Positions 52,267 through 64,000 are shown, numbered from the stretch's first letter. The stretch is 64,000 bases of DNA from Cyanoderma ruficeps (GCA_008694505.1 VZDJ01007753.1:14915003-14979002); one strand, 5' to 3'. Translations and numbers: made by a program. Notes: generated by a model not told the origin, from the sequence alone.

Positions 52267-52571
52267 TGTTGCGGGGCGAAGCTGGGCGTGCCCCAATTTA
52301 GGAACACTGGAATGAATCTCAGGAGACGGCTGTTGTAGAAAACTATCTATCTCTAACTTTATTTTGACTCCAGTATTTATAGATATGTACAGAGGTCAAG
52401 CGATTGGCTAAACAGGTCGCCACCCCTTCAACCTGGATGGTGGACATCACCATCAATCATTTCTTCTCTCACAGGAGAAGTATGTAAACATTCTAAGAAT
52501 AGACATTATTTACATGAGGCTGCGTGTGAAAGTTCTACAGAAAGACAAAAGACAGAAAACTCAGGGCAACA
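52267..52571 (-). mobile_element. Solo LTR of an endogenous retrovirus (ERV2/ERVK-like)
   Basis: The 305-bp unit starts TGTTGC and ends GCAACA, a perfect six-base terminal inverted repeat. The flanks CCCTAC (52261-52266) and CCCTAT (52572-52577) agree at five of six bases, consistent with a six-base target duplication. On the minus strand a CCAAT box (52407-52403), a TATA-like CTATAAATA (52382-52374) and an AATAAA (52363-52358) follow in the compact order expected of an LTR. No gag, pol or env frame is attached on either side, so it is a solo LTR left by recombination. Six-base duplications point to the ERV2/ERVK class; the family is not identified. Confidence 0.8.
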
Positions 52572-52599
52572 CCCTATTATTTCTCTTTCATTGTTAATG

Positions 52600-53680
52600 A
52601 GGCGCTGACTCCTGTCTCTGATCTCTATGGCTGAATTAAATATTTTTCAGACAAGTTCCTCCATGCTTCCTTACCATGCTGCCTCTCCAGTTTTGAGGCA
52701 CTTTATATAAATGCTCTCAAGGGTATCAATTCATCCTTCTGTTTCCTCTACAGACCCCCAGTTTCCCACTCTGGCACCTCCAGCCAAACTACCTTCCTTT
52801 TGTGTTCACTTCCCAGCCTGTCAGGCTCAGCCTTCTCCCCCAGCTCTTCCCGGGGCAGTGCACCATGGCCATCCAGCAGGAGAGAGCAGCAGAGATTTTT
52901 TTTTCCCCGTTGTGTTTTTAAGCTCACATTTAGTGGTAGGTGCCAGTGCAGCACCAGCTCCTGCAGTTTTATTTTGGGCTGCAAGTCACTGACAGAATTT
53001 TCCAGCAGACGGTTAAAAGGGAAATCATGTTCCAGGCTGAGGCCAGGCTACAGACTCACTGCCATTTGGTTTTTCATCCTGCCAGTTGGCAAAGCACTGC
53101 TGCTGAGCTCCCACTTCTGTTTGTTAATACCTGGTGCAGCTTTCCTTTCCTTTGCTTAGTTTTCTGTTTTAAGGTAAAGTCAGAAGAAGAGATTTTGCTA
53201 GGTAAATTTTGTGGATTTGCTAGGTGAACATTGCTCAAATGCAGAAGAGAAGGTAAAACAGAGTGAACAAAGACATGTTTTAAGGAGCAAATGTGGGAGG
53301 AAAAGCAGAAAATTTAATCCTCTGTGACAAACCATGGTAAGTAAAGCAGATAAGAAATTTTTTTCAAAGTTATCAATATTTTCTGATCCTTTAGAACCTA
53401 TGGAGCCGCCATCACAACTACGTGTAAAGGGCTGAAAGCTGAAAGAAAGCAGTTTTGCCATCTCAAGACTTCAACTATTTGCTATAAGCTCATATTCCCC
53501 TTCTGTGTTCCCTGTAACATTCACTACAACATTAGAGGGCCTTGGGACAAGATGTCAAACAGGCCTTAGTCATGTGGAGTTTAAGGGGTACATCTCAAAG
53601 GAGAGAATTTGGAATTACTGTTGCCCATGACTGACAACTTACAGCAGCTAAGTTCTGTGCAAATGCAGCAGGGTAAGAAA
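52600..53680. other. Intergenic between solo LTR and CR1
   Basis: The part 52680-53160 is somewhat richer in C and G, with overlapping open frames on both strands up to 119 codons. None resembles a known protein. No repeat family was recognised. Confidence 0.45.
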
Positions 53681-53683
53681 ATC

Positions 53684-54590
53684 GCAGAATCACTTAGTTT
53701 GGAAAGCACCTCTAGGACAGAGTCCATCTCTTAACCCAGCACTGACATGTTCACCACTAAACCATGTCCCTAAATGCCACATCCACATGTCTTTTGAGTG
53801 CTTCCAGGGATGGTCATTTCACCACTTCCCTAGGCCTGCTCTTCTAATGCTGACCACCCTTTCAGTGAAGAAACTTGTGCTAGGAAGTAGATCAACTACC
53901 CTGATCTCCCTTGGCACAAGTTGAGATAAATTCCACTCTTCTATCACTTTCATCTCCTTTCAGGAAGTTGTAGGGAGTGGTAAGGTCACTCCTGATCCTC
54001 CTTTACTCTAGGCTAAATATTTCCAGCTTCCTCAGCCACTCCTCATAGGACCCACTCTCTAGACCCTTCCCCAGCTCCGTTGCCCTTCTCTGGATGCACT
54101 CCGGCACCTCAACATCCTTCCTATAGTGAGGGGCTCAAAACAGGATAGAGCACTTGTGGTGTGGCCTCACCAGTGCTGAGTACAAGGAGACAATCACTGC
54201 CCTGGTCCTGCTGGCCACACTATTGCTGATACAGGCCAGGATGCCTTTGGCCTCCCTGGCCACCTGGACACAGCTGGATCATGTTCAGCTGCTGTCAGCC
54301 AGCACCTTCAGGTCCTTTTCTGCTGGGCAGCTTTCCAGCCACTCTTGCCCAAGCCTGTAGGCGTTGCCTGGGGTTGTGATCCAAATGCAGGATCCGGCAC
54401 TTCCCTTTGTTGAACCTCATGCAATTGGCCATGGCCCATTGATCCAGCCTGTCCAGATCCCTCTGCAGAGCCTTCCTGCTCTGCAGCAGGTCAACATTCC
54501 CACACAACTTGGTACTGCCTGCAAAGTGGCTAAGAGGGCCCATGATCCCTTCATTCAGGTCATTGATAAAGATATTAAACAGGAATAGTG
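53684..54590 (-). mobile_element. CR1 retrotransposon, 5'-truncated, dead
   Basis: About 900 bases of minus-strand CR1 carry the C-terminal part of the reverse transcriptase and the 3' untranslated end. The clearest frame (54543-54295) reads [16 protein letters not shown] and KCRILHL, typical of CR1. The usual FADD active-site motif reads FAGS here, so both catalytic aspartates are gone, and the downstream frame is broken. The 3' end lies at 53684. Confidence 0.92.
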
Positions 54591-54877
54591 TTCACAAGTG
54601 CTGTTTTTTAGTTTTACTATTTTTTTAATGTATTTGAAAAGGAAACTAAACTATAAATCTTAATGCTACTTAAGTGTTCCAGATGGAAAGTTTCTATCCA
54701 TATACTGGGTTTTCAGAATATTTATTTTCTAATCTACCATAAAGAGAGTAATGGTATTACCTTTCACATATTTTCTCCTTCCTTTCTTCAAACCTGAGAT
54801 TTTTGTAAGAATATTTGAAAATTTAATTTTTTGATGAAAAATGGGATAAATGAATATTTTCCTTTTTTTTTTTTTTT

Positions 54878-54878
54878 N
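54878..54878. other. Ambiguous base (N) in a T-run
   Basis: A single N interrupts a run of T at about 54863-54882. It marks an unresolved base or length in the assembly, not a biological feature. Confidence 0.95.
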
Positions 54879-54899
54879 TTTTCTCAGATAGCTTTAAAA

Positions 54900-55880
54900 T
54901 AATCCTGTCCTCTCCCCTTATCACACATTTTTCTGCTTCAAAACTATATGCAGCACACCTTCTCTTTCCGTCTTAGGGGTAATTAAGTACAGAGATGAAC
55001 TGATTAGAATGTTCTCTTTTTTTTCCCCCCAGTCTCAGGATGCTTTTAAAGGGAATACAAGAAAATAAAATCTTTAGATCTTATAATAAAGAACTGATAG
55101 TGTAAACCAGGTGACTTCAGTTTGTAAATATCACTCCAATAGGTAGTGAACACACAGGTCAATTTCGAAGATACTGATCTCTTGTTTGCTAGTGACAATC
55201 CAGTTTGAAGCAAACAAATATCTCCAGTGTTGCCAACGTTTCACCAGTACCACCAGACCCACAGAGGAGCTCTTGTAAAAAGTGGCAGATCAGTATCACA
55301 GAAAAGGCACAATGACTTGATCCCTTTACTCTGTTCAACACTTAAGAATTTTACTGAGGTATTCACCACCTGACTCAACAAAGCAAATTACTTCTTTGGA
55401 TATATTTTATGTGACTCCAACATATGAGTTGTTTGCTCTTATTAGAAGTATTCATTCCAGTACTTCCTTGCATTAATCGTAGGACTTGAATGAAAATTTC
55501 TAGTTCAAAACATTGCTTCTTTGGTGTTTTTGCCCATTTCCACCATCCTGAATAGGCCTCTTTGTGTGGGCAGAGGACATTGTCCAATGCAGAAACTGTT
55601 GCATTCTGTGGCCTTGGAAGACAGTGCTGTCCATTCAAATTCCAGATGCTGTTTTTCATTATAAAAGAGTTAAGTCAGCATGACGTTGTTATGGTTAGAG
55701 CTCAGAGATTGCTCCTGTAACGAAGAATGAGTTCATTGCTGATTGTATCTCCAGACTTCATAGAGTGGCAGTTTGAAAGGACTTATACCAACAGAATTTG
55801 TAATTTACCTATTTTTGACTGTTTTACTAAGCCAAAACCAACACTCCTTTTGGATTAGCCAGACAACACTTGTCTTCAGC
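54900..55880. other. Intergenic between two CR1 copies
   Basis: AT-rich sequence. A 94-codon minus-strand frame (55659-55375) has no recognisable family. Nothing else is seen. Confidence 0.45.
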
Positions 55881-55886
55881 CTTTGT

Positions 55887-56420
55887 ATGATCACAAAATC
55901 ATAGAATGGTTGAGGCTGGAAGAAATGTCCAACGCCCATGCTCGAGCCATGTCACTTGTTGCCCAAGACCACTTTCAGGTGGCTTTTTAATATATTAATT
56001 TTTGATATGGAAATTCTACATCATCTCTTTGACAACCTCTTCCAGTGCTCAGTCAAACATTTCATGATGCATTTTCCCTGATTCCCTACCCAGGACTATG
56101 GAGTACATCCTAGGCTCTCAGTTGGCTCATCATCCATCTCCAGGCACAGCTCCATGCACACAAGCTGTTCTGTCACAAAGGGCAACTGCTTCTCCTTCTC
56201 TTCTAAGCATGTCCTTCCTAAGAGCTTCTGTTGGAGCATTCCAGCCATGACAGCCATTCCACTATGTCTCTGTGATCCCAAAAAGATCATGGCCTGTGAT
56301 GGCAGGCAGATCTCTAGCTCCTCATGGTTATTCCCAATGCTGCATGCATGTGTGCGGGCACTCCCAAGAGGCACACTGGTGTCCTGGATTTTCCCATCAC
56401 AGTGCCCTCTAGGCACTCCT
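55887..56420 (-). mobile_element. CR1 copy with endonuclease region joined to 3' end
   Basis: The left part (55887-56060) is the CR1 3' end (ATCATAGAATGGTTGAGGCT, CACTTTCAGGTGGCTTTTTA). The right part (56096-56416) encodes, on the minus strand, an N-terminal CR1 endonuclease segment with IGNNHEELE and EQLVCMELCLEMDDEPTESL. About 35 bases separate them, so most of the endonuclease and the whole reverse transcriptase are missing. This is either one internally deleted copy or two nested fragments. Confidence 0.8.
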
Positions 56421-56424
56421 TGCT

Positions 56425-59400
56425 TCCATGCAATTGCTTGTAAGCAATGAAGGTAACCTTGCTTACCCCTATTTTGCTGATTTTGTGTTCTTCTTTATAC
56501 ACATTGTCCAGGATCCTTTGCTTGTAAGGGTGTCTGTCATGTCCTCACAGGACTGCTGGTAACTCTCTTCTTTCTCCATCATAATACAGATGACTTTCTG
56601 TTCCATCTAGATTAGTTCTGCAGAATTGCTTGTGCCTCCTGGAAAAACGTGAACAAAACCAAATCAGGCTTATTTTAAGAATGTATGATAGGGACAGAAA
56701 ATTCTAATCTGTCCTCAAATATTTATGCTCACTGGGGTTGCTGTTTCTTTTCATGCTCTACAGAAAAAACCTTCACAATGTGTGCACTGGAGCTGAGTAA
56801 AGGTAGCTAGGAGGAATTGTCCTTTATCTTTGACAAAAACAAATGTTATAAAAGTCTTTTCCAAAAAAACTGAACACACAATAAGCTTTCAGAGAAGAGA
56901 AATGGCTCCCTATGTTCACATGTTTATTCATATTTTTCAGTAAACTCAAAGGTCATACAGTTCTCAGGTGATCAAACAATGGGTATACCACAATTGCTGT
57001 TTCATCATATCTTTCCCTCTCTCTCTCTAAGCCTGAACATACTTTCAGCTTTACTTCATGGCCTAAATGAAGACATTAATTGCATTAGTGTTAGGACTAG
57101 TGTTAGTCACAGATTGTGACTTTCACAGAAAACTGAGGAATGAAGAAAACTATGACAGCCCTCCACAGAAACCTACCCTTTTGGATTAAAAAAAAGTCAA
57201 TTGTCCAGGCTCATGATAATAGAATTAAACCAGCACGTTTGGTGCAGAATGAAGGAAAACTATACTACAGGAAAAATTAAAATTTCACTCAAAAGAAGCT
57301 GAAATCTCAACCTTATAATGCTACGACAACCTGATTTGTTAATTTTTCGATCTGCAATACCTTAGCCTTTGTTTACTCTGAACAAACATGATGCTGGTGA
57401 CCAGTGCCATCTTGCAACCCTGCAGAGGAAAGTGCTTTGTCTATTCAGGGAGCACATACTGTGCTCAGACAGTTACTTCATCACCCTGCCACCATTGCAC
57501 TGCTGCCAGGCCCTCCTGCCTGCCCTGCCAAGAGAAAACCTTGGGAAAAGAGACAGAGAGACACAGGAGTGCCCAGCTGGGGAAGCTGATGGTGTTTTAT
57601 TAAGGTGTCCCCTGGGTTCTAAGTCACCAAATGATTTCATTCTAGCTACTATGAAAGAGTGCTCCTTGGAACCAGAAACATCATCCTTACTAACAGCCAA
57701 ACACAGGGAGTTATGCAGGAGCAGGGTAGAAAAAAGAGTGTCTCAAGAAACTGCATAAGAGCTTGTGTATGTGAGATGTGGAAACCAAACCCCCCAGGTG
57801 CCTGAAACACTGCAGAAGTGTGGCATGCAAATTGGAGGTGCATGGGACATGGTTTAGGCTGAGCACCGTGAGAAAGGGAAGTAAAGCAGCTGTTAAAAAA
57901 GGTTGCTGATTTAGTGGCTGGATATCTGTCAAAAATAGAAGATAAGTTAAGAAAAGCCATTTGGGTACCAAACAACACAGGATTTCCAGAAAGAAATAAA
58001 TAAAGTCCTTACTATAAAAATGAGTGAAAAGATGTTGGGGAAATGCTCTCTGGTCCAAGGCCATCTTGCATCAAGAGGTCAGTATCCACAATTGAGGAAA
58101 ATATAGTTAGAATTGCCGGATTTATACTTCGTAAACAACAATCAATTGCACCAGGAAGCAAAATAAAACCAATAAGGCTCCAAGTGTCGGAAGGCAAAAA
58201 GCCTTTTCTGTTCTGGATGATATTAAATAAACACCTGAAATAGCAACAGTGCAAACAAGCATAGAAGAATGAAGGTTAAAAATCCAAGGATTCTGCAAAA
58301 GGCAGTCAGCACACACTGACAGGGAGCAGCACACAGGACTGAACAAGGAAGCAACAGAGGCTGAAGTGTCTCCCAGCATTTCTAAAGTGACAGTTGTCCT
58401 GCCACAACCAAAATATTTCCCAAAGCTCAAACACAAGGACTGAAAATGCTTTCCAAGAAACTTAGTAAATGGATTTTGTGCAACACAAAATAATTATTTT
58501 GAAAACATTAAAGGAAGAGCTATGTCAAGAGACTGGAACATCTACTTATAGGCTGAAATCTCAATATGTATTTATCAGGCAGTGAGGTATTAATGTACAT
58601 TAAGAAAACAAATTAACTGTATTCTTGTTAAACTTGGCCCAGAATATATTGCACATAAATAATTTCCCAGGCATAAATAATTTAGGTGTAATAATTTAAA
58701 GATAAAATCTTGGAAATAAATAGCTTACAATTGTTTTAGGAAGGAAAATATTTATTCCATGCTTGCAGATGTTCCAGGGCTTATTAGGAGAATGTGTACA
58801 TTGGGTAGACATATATTCACAGACAGTATGATCAATGTAGAAATGTTTTAAAATGTGGGAGAAGGAAATTGCTGTAATACAAGATGTAGCTGTACTGCCA
58901 AAAACCTGTGACACACCTACAAATATTTCTTTAGTGCTCCAGCAAAAATGTAGAGAGGAATTTGATAAATAGAGTGGTAAAGAAATGTCTATCAAATTGC
59001 TTAATTTCATAGTAATTATGGAAAATGAGGGTGTAAAAGTTTGCTTAGTTGTAGCTCCGGAGACTAATGCAACCAAAACATGACTAAATTTGTATACTCT
59101 TACCCTCAAAGGAATATAGATTTAGAAATATATCAAAGAATGGGAAATGTGAAAATAAACCAGAAATACCCAAGAAAAGTTTGCAAGGATTACTGCAGAA
59201 ACTTTGGATCTGCAGTTGAAAAATGGTTTTGATTTGCTTGCGTGTGCTTGAAATTCTCTTCCAGTTTGCTTTACTTTCTCAATTCACAGAAACAGTTCAA
59301 GTACTAAATATCTAATGTAATTTTTTAAAGAGCTGTAAGTAATATCTGTAATATATGCATGTGATGCCATGCTATATGTGGTAATTGCTTATAAATAGTG

Positions 59401-60500
59401 TCCAATTTGATTACCATAAGTTCAAATGTTTTGCAAAAGGATAAAACTATCCATTTTCTATTCAGTGTAGAGTATCCACAATCCAATATTCCCATGAAAG
59501 AAAAAGTACAGACATTTTAAAACTAGAGAGTTAAGCCCAAACTCTCAATTGGCATAGCTAAAAATATTTGAAATCAGGTAGTTTTCAATGAAAATTTGGG
59601 AACTGAACTTCCTGGCAACATAACAGGCAATATTCAAAACATGGATATTGTGATCTGTTACACAGGCAAAAAATAAAATGGAAAATGTTCTAGAAAAAAA
59701 GCACATTAAGACAATGATGAACAAATCAGAAAGACTAAAGGCCTTTCTAAATTTTCATCAGGTAAGTGCAAAATTATTATTGAACAATATTAGGTATATA
59801 AAAGCAACAGTGAACATTTGAATTACTGCATAAAAAGGGGAAGGGGAAACAAAGTGGAGTAGGAGTTTTTAAAAGTTGTTAAAGTACAGAACAAGCTGTT
59901 AAAATTTGACATCTTTGAGGAACAGGAGTGAGCCAATCACTGTAGAGAGAAAATGCTAGGAGCTGTTTTGGAAATTATGAAATGACATTTGAAAATGCCT
60001 TGTGTAATCTTTTCTCTTATGGAACAGAGGGTTATAAGGATAACTGTTCCTTTCTGAGCGTGGCATGATCAACCCAGATCAGCTGTTGATGTGTGGAAGT
60101 GCTAGATGTACCAGATTTCTGTCAATACTTCATTCTGTCCTAATCTCCATGTTTACCCCCTAGTCTTTTAACTCTGTTAAAAATATACCCTTCTTTTAAG
60201 TTTTTGATTCAGAGCAGTTTTGGTGTGATAGATTAAAAAGTGTTTTATACAGAAAATAAATCAGGAAAAGTAGAGTTTAAAATTGGACTATATTAGTCTA
60301 ACTGGTGGATTAATTGTAGCAGCTTGGTGCATGTGTTATTTCTGGCTTAGTTACACACCCATTTTTCAGCAGAATAGTGGGAGTGAGGCACTGAGCAAAC
60401 AAGATGAGGAACAAAAAATAAAGATTTTAAACTTGAATTGCGAACTGAACATTTCAGAGGGCTGAGGGTCTCTTAGAAGCTGAATGTAAAGAAATTACAC
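56425..60500. other. Intergenic, nothing recognised
   Basis: About 4 kb of mostly AT-rich DNA. Open frames up to 137 codons (59109-58696 minus; 57369-57758 plus) were read and do not resemble known proteins. A CTCTCT run lies near 57018-57028. Confidence 0.45.
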
Positions 60501-60504
60501 AGTT

Positions 60505-61670
60505 ATGGCACAGCAGTTTGATTGTTTCCATTCACTAATTATCTTACTTTCTCCAGCAAATGAGATTAAGGCTCCAACAGCAGATATGAAATTTTGTGGG
60601 GAGGTTGCTTTTCAAAAATTATTAACTACAGGCACACAAGAGAACAAGGACTCATGGGCATTCCATGGGAAACCAAAGCCCTGTAAGCCTCATGCATGCA
60701 ATCGTGGCTGCAAGGACAGGGGGAACTGGCATGGAGTGCATTGTGGACACTGCTGATCATTGAGCCCCAGGGAGCCGGTGTTCAGCAGGGCTTACAGGGG
60801 ACGAATGGTTTGTCTCCAACACAAGTGTGGGGACCCAGTGAGAACAGGTGAGAATAGCCCAAGGATTCTTTTCAGCCGTAGATTTAGGGAAGCTCTGGCT
60901 CCCGCAGGTGAACAAAATCCTCCTGATGACCAACCAGCTCAATCAAAGGAGTGAGTTTAAGAAAATCTACTGAAAAGTGTTTTTCACAAAGTGCATCAAA
61001 CAAATGAAAATAATAATAAAAAAAAAGGGATTGCAAAAAAAAGAGATAGGAGTACAAAAAGCATAAATAGAAGAACCTTAGCACAGGAATTTTGTTGGGC
61101 TGTTGGGGAGTCCAGGTCCACAGCTGGCTGTAAGCACCAATGTCACCTTTAGGGCCCCCCCAGACCAGCAGTGCCAGCTCTGGGGGTACCACCAGGCCTA
61201 GACCTGCCTCAGCCGGAGCCTCCCCACAGCCACAGGCCCAGGGGCTCGCTGTAAGCCTAGCCCAGGGCCCCCAGCCTCTGCCTGCCCTGGCGGGTGCTGG
61301 CCTCCAGCTCAGCTGTGCCTGTGGAACACCTCGGCTCTGGGCCTCCACCTGTGTTTGGGCCGATGCCCTGGCATGGTTGGTCCCCATGGCTATGATAGAG
61401 CTGAGCCCTGCCCTGTGGGTTGGCTTTTTTGGCAGATCTGGCCCAGGATCATGAGCCTGGTCTTGTCAGTCAGACCCAGATGTTGTCTCTGTCAGCAGGA
61501 CAGGCCCTGCCACCCTGGGGATCCCACCCTGGGGAAACCTTGGGCCTCACCCTGCAGGAGCAGCCGACATCCTGCCTCCGGGGATGCAGGGGCTTCCCCG
61601 TGCACTCAGTCTTCATTCCAGGAATGCTGCCCAGAGGAAGGGTTGTGGCTTTAGTCTCTAGTCACTAGTG
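60505..61670. other. Unassigned segment of mixed composition
   Basis: Moderately GC-rich sequence (about 60540-60960) leads into an A-rich block with stacked AATAAT/AATAAA and A-runs (61006-61045), followed by a strongly GC-rich block (61140-61660). The plus-strand left half with its A-rich end could be a retroposed transcript. A 167-codon minus-strand frame (61387-60884) crosses all three compositions, which argues against a real gene. I do not recognise the sequence; a lineage-specific repeat or LTR is possible. Confidence 0.3.
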
Positions 61671-61828
61671 CAAAGCTGTGCTGTGACCTACATACAGCAG
61701 GTGTAGTGCATTTAATGTCACTCTGTTTCTATGCCAGCCCAGTCACACCTTGGCCTTATGGTTGTGTTTTGTGGCACTTGAACCCCCCAGCTCCCTTGTG
61801 CTCTCAGTTCTGCCTGTTGAAGGTAAAA

Positions 61829-62455
61829 TCACAGAATCACAGAATATTCTAAGTTGGAAGGGACCCACAAGGATCATTGAGTTCAGCTCCTGGCCCTGAA
61901 CTGGGTCATCCCCAAGAGTCACACCATGTGCTCAAGTGTATTATCCAAACAATACCCTTGAACTCTGTCAGGCTGGTGCTGTGACCACTTCCCTGGGGAT
62001 CCTGTTCCAGTGCCCAACCACTCTCTGGGTGAAAAACCTTTTCCTAATATCCAATTTAAACTTCTTGCCACAACTTCAGGCCATTCCCTTGGAATTCCTT
62101 TGACCTGTCACTGGTCATCACAGAAAAGAGATCAATGTCTGTTCCTCCTCTTCCTCTCACAGGAAAGTTGCAGACTGCAATGAGGTCTCCCCTCAGTCTT
62201 TTCCAGGCTGAACAGACCAAGTGACCTCAGCCCCTCCTCATAGAGCTTCCCCTCCAGGCCCTTCATCATCTTCATGGCCCTCCTTTGGCTGCTCTCTAAT
62301 AGCTTAATGTCTTTCTTACATTGTGGCACCCAAAGCTGCACAAAGGACTGCAGGTGAGGCTGCACCAGTACAGAGGAGAGCTCAAGCCTGTGCTGGTAGT
62401 GTGGCTGTCCCTTAACTCCTTCCCTTCCCTTAGCTCTCTTTTGGCCCAGCCTAGG
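61829..62455 (-). mobile_element. CR1 retrotransposon, 5'-truncated
   Basis: About 630 bases run from the 3' end at 61829 (AATCACAGAATCACAGAATA, GTTGGAAGGGACCCACAAG) to the reverse-transcriptase C-terminus. The minus-strand frame 62365-62132 reads [17 protein letters not shown] and [17 protein letters not shown], typical CR1. It is frame-broken and truncated at its 5' end near 62455. Confidence 0.9.
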
Positions 62456-62459
62456 TAAA

Positions 62460-64000
62460 AAGCCTTGACTGGTAAAATTAGTACATATACTGTATTTTAA
62501 AGATGTAGATTTTGTTTTCCTACTTCTTTTTCAGCTGATGGATTACTGGTGGTTCTCAAGGCACTACAGATAGATTGCTTTTCCTGAAATTCTTCTATTC
62601 CTTCTGTTAGCAAGAAATTTCTTGTTTTCTTCCTCAAAAAGTAGCCAATATCCCCTAGCTTAATCAGGGAAGCTTTAAATCTAACACTTTAGTGTCTGCA
62701 AAAAAATCTCCATCATTAGTCAGTCTTATACCAGAAGATCCAGCTCACATTATTTCTAGAAAACCATGGTGAAATGACTGTCTGATAATAGAGTTCAGCA
62801 AAATGAAGGCCCATTTGGAGTGTAACAACTGCTTTTCTGATTCACTCTCCTGAAAATACAGTGCCAAGCCCTGCATGATCAGAAAAACACACAGTAGTCA
62901 CCATCCATTAGTTAGTTCTTACCCATCTTTGTCCACCAGTTCAAATGTTTTATTTACAGAACAAAACCTTTTAAAATTACATATGTTTTCTTTATTACAC
63001 ATAATGTGGAATAGCTAGATCAGGAGAAACCAAAACCCTGCATTTTCTGAACATGTATCACATTCAGAAGAGCAAGATGCCTGAAATTCTCACTTTTTAT
63101 CTCCAGGCAGATACCAGAGTAAAGAGCCATGTAGGAGGAAGGAAAACTGGCAGAACATCTAGATATGAAGATTGCCTAATTCTGTGAGTAAAGACAGAAC
63201 TTGCATTCCTGAGTACAGGAAGACTCTCAGGTAACTTTCCACAACTAATACTTTTTCAGTAGGCACTTACAGTGTTTTACTACTTTAGGATTTTCCCTGG
63301 AGTGTGAAGGGCCTATGTTTAGTCAGTTTCTCCTCTCATTGTTTCTGTATTTTTCATCTGCCTTTCTAATTCAGCCAAATCTCTGCAAAGAGAGTCTGAA
63401 ATCTTAATCAGACTTACTGTATTTTTTTTTTTTCTGGTTGGAAACTTTTTAAGTGCCTTGAAGAGGTAATCTTAAAAAGAGGGCAAGGACTAAAATCAGC
63501 AACATCTAGCCTGATTTACCTTTACAGTTACTTTTACAAAAATGTAAGCAAAAAAAGAATACAGGAAGAAAGAACCAGCAATTCTTGAACACAAGTCTCT
63601 CTAATGCTTCCTTGCAAGTTGTGGGCAAAAGCCCAGGCTATTCTGTTTTACTATGACATACTCATTTATTGGTGTCAGACGATAACGTTTCAACAAAATC
63701 ATTTGAAAAATCATTTCTTCTTCCCCAATTACCTGTTGCTTATGTATTAGGCTACATGCTGCTTGCACACCTTTCCCAGTCTTCTGCAAAGGCTGGAGTC
63801 TTTTGTGTGGCAGAGAAAAAAATACTACTTTTGTGAAACTTTTGCTCATAGGAAGAGAAAGCATTCTTTGCACTTTTTTGAAGGGATTCTTGCAGTCCCT
63901 TATCTCTAAAACATTCTGGCTTCTAGGGAAGTTTTGAGATGGTAGCCCAAAATATACTAGCCTGCCTTTTCCTTAAGATTGGCCTTCCCAGAGCCCTTCA
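62460..64000. other. Intergenic right edge, nothing recognised
   Basis: AT-rich sequence with a T-run at about 63421-63433. No exon of a neighbouring gene was found before the end of the window. Confidence 0.45.

Noticed and set aside
52267..52571. Full endogenous provirus
   Set aside because: No gag, pol or env frame and no second LTR flank it; the target duplication closes directly around a single LTR.
57369..57758. 129-codon plus-strand frame
   Set aside because: No domain, signal or splice context; overlaps similar-length frames in other phases and on the other strand.
58696..59109. 137-codon minus-strand frame
   Set aside because: AT-rich region, no recognisable motif and no supporting splice sites or promoter.
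60884..61387. 167-codon minus-strand frame
   Set aside because: It runs through a GC-rich block, an A/T-rich block of stacked A-runs and a third composition, giving an implausible protein with a Phe/Tyr-rich stretch.

Overview
This window is vertebrate nuclear DNA, almost certainly from a bird. The genes are split by introns with GT-AG junctions, there is one CpG-island promoter, AATAAA/ATTAAA poly(A) signals are present, and the dispersed repeats are nearly all CR1 non-LTR retrotransposons plus one solo retroviral LTR, the usual avian mixture. I cannot name the species. All gene names come from reading translated exons against proteins I remember; no search was run.

Layout. Three genes lie in the order NUSAP1 (+, last four coding exons only, 1403-3892), NDUFAF1 (-, complete coding sequence, 11382 down to 5911), RTF1 (+, complete coding sequence, 13092-39717). 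This matches the conserved amniote order on human 15q15. NUSAP1 and NDUFAF1 converge, with predicted 3' ends about 1 kb apart. NDUFAF1 and RTF1 diverge from one CpG island (about 12480-13430) that holds a perfect NRF1-type palindrome. From about 40.4 kb to 64 kb I find no protein-coding exon. That stretch holds diverged CR1 fragments, a 305-bp solo LTR with terminal inverted repeats, low-complexity G/T-rich DNA, a small tandem repeat and two segments I could not assign.

Functions. NUSAP1 is a mitotic microtubule-binding protein, NDUFAF1 a mitochondrial complex I assembly factor, and RTF1 a Paf1-complex-associated transcription elongation and histone-modification factor. They do not form a pathway; what links NDUFAF1 and RTF1 is the shared promoter. 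RTF1 is reconstructed here as 18 coding exons giving 670 residues, and NDUFAF1 as four coding exons giving 301 residues; every junction keeps the frame.

Most notable observations: the last NDUFAF1 intron begins with GC instead of GT; an ATG embedded in the NRF1 palindrome opens an upstream ORF that overlaps the RTF1 start out of frame, although the human RTF1 record as I remember it uses a similar sequence as an in-frame N-terminal extension; an RTF1 intron holds a perfect 17-bp palindrome containing a CTCF core match, about 150 bp from a perfect 12-bp hairpin; and one CR1 copy seems to have lost its middle. I see no wholly new biological system here.
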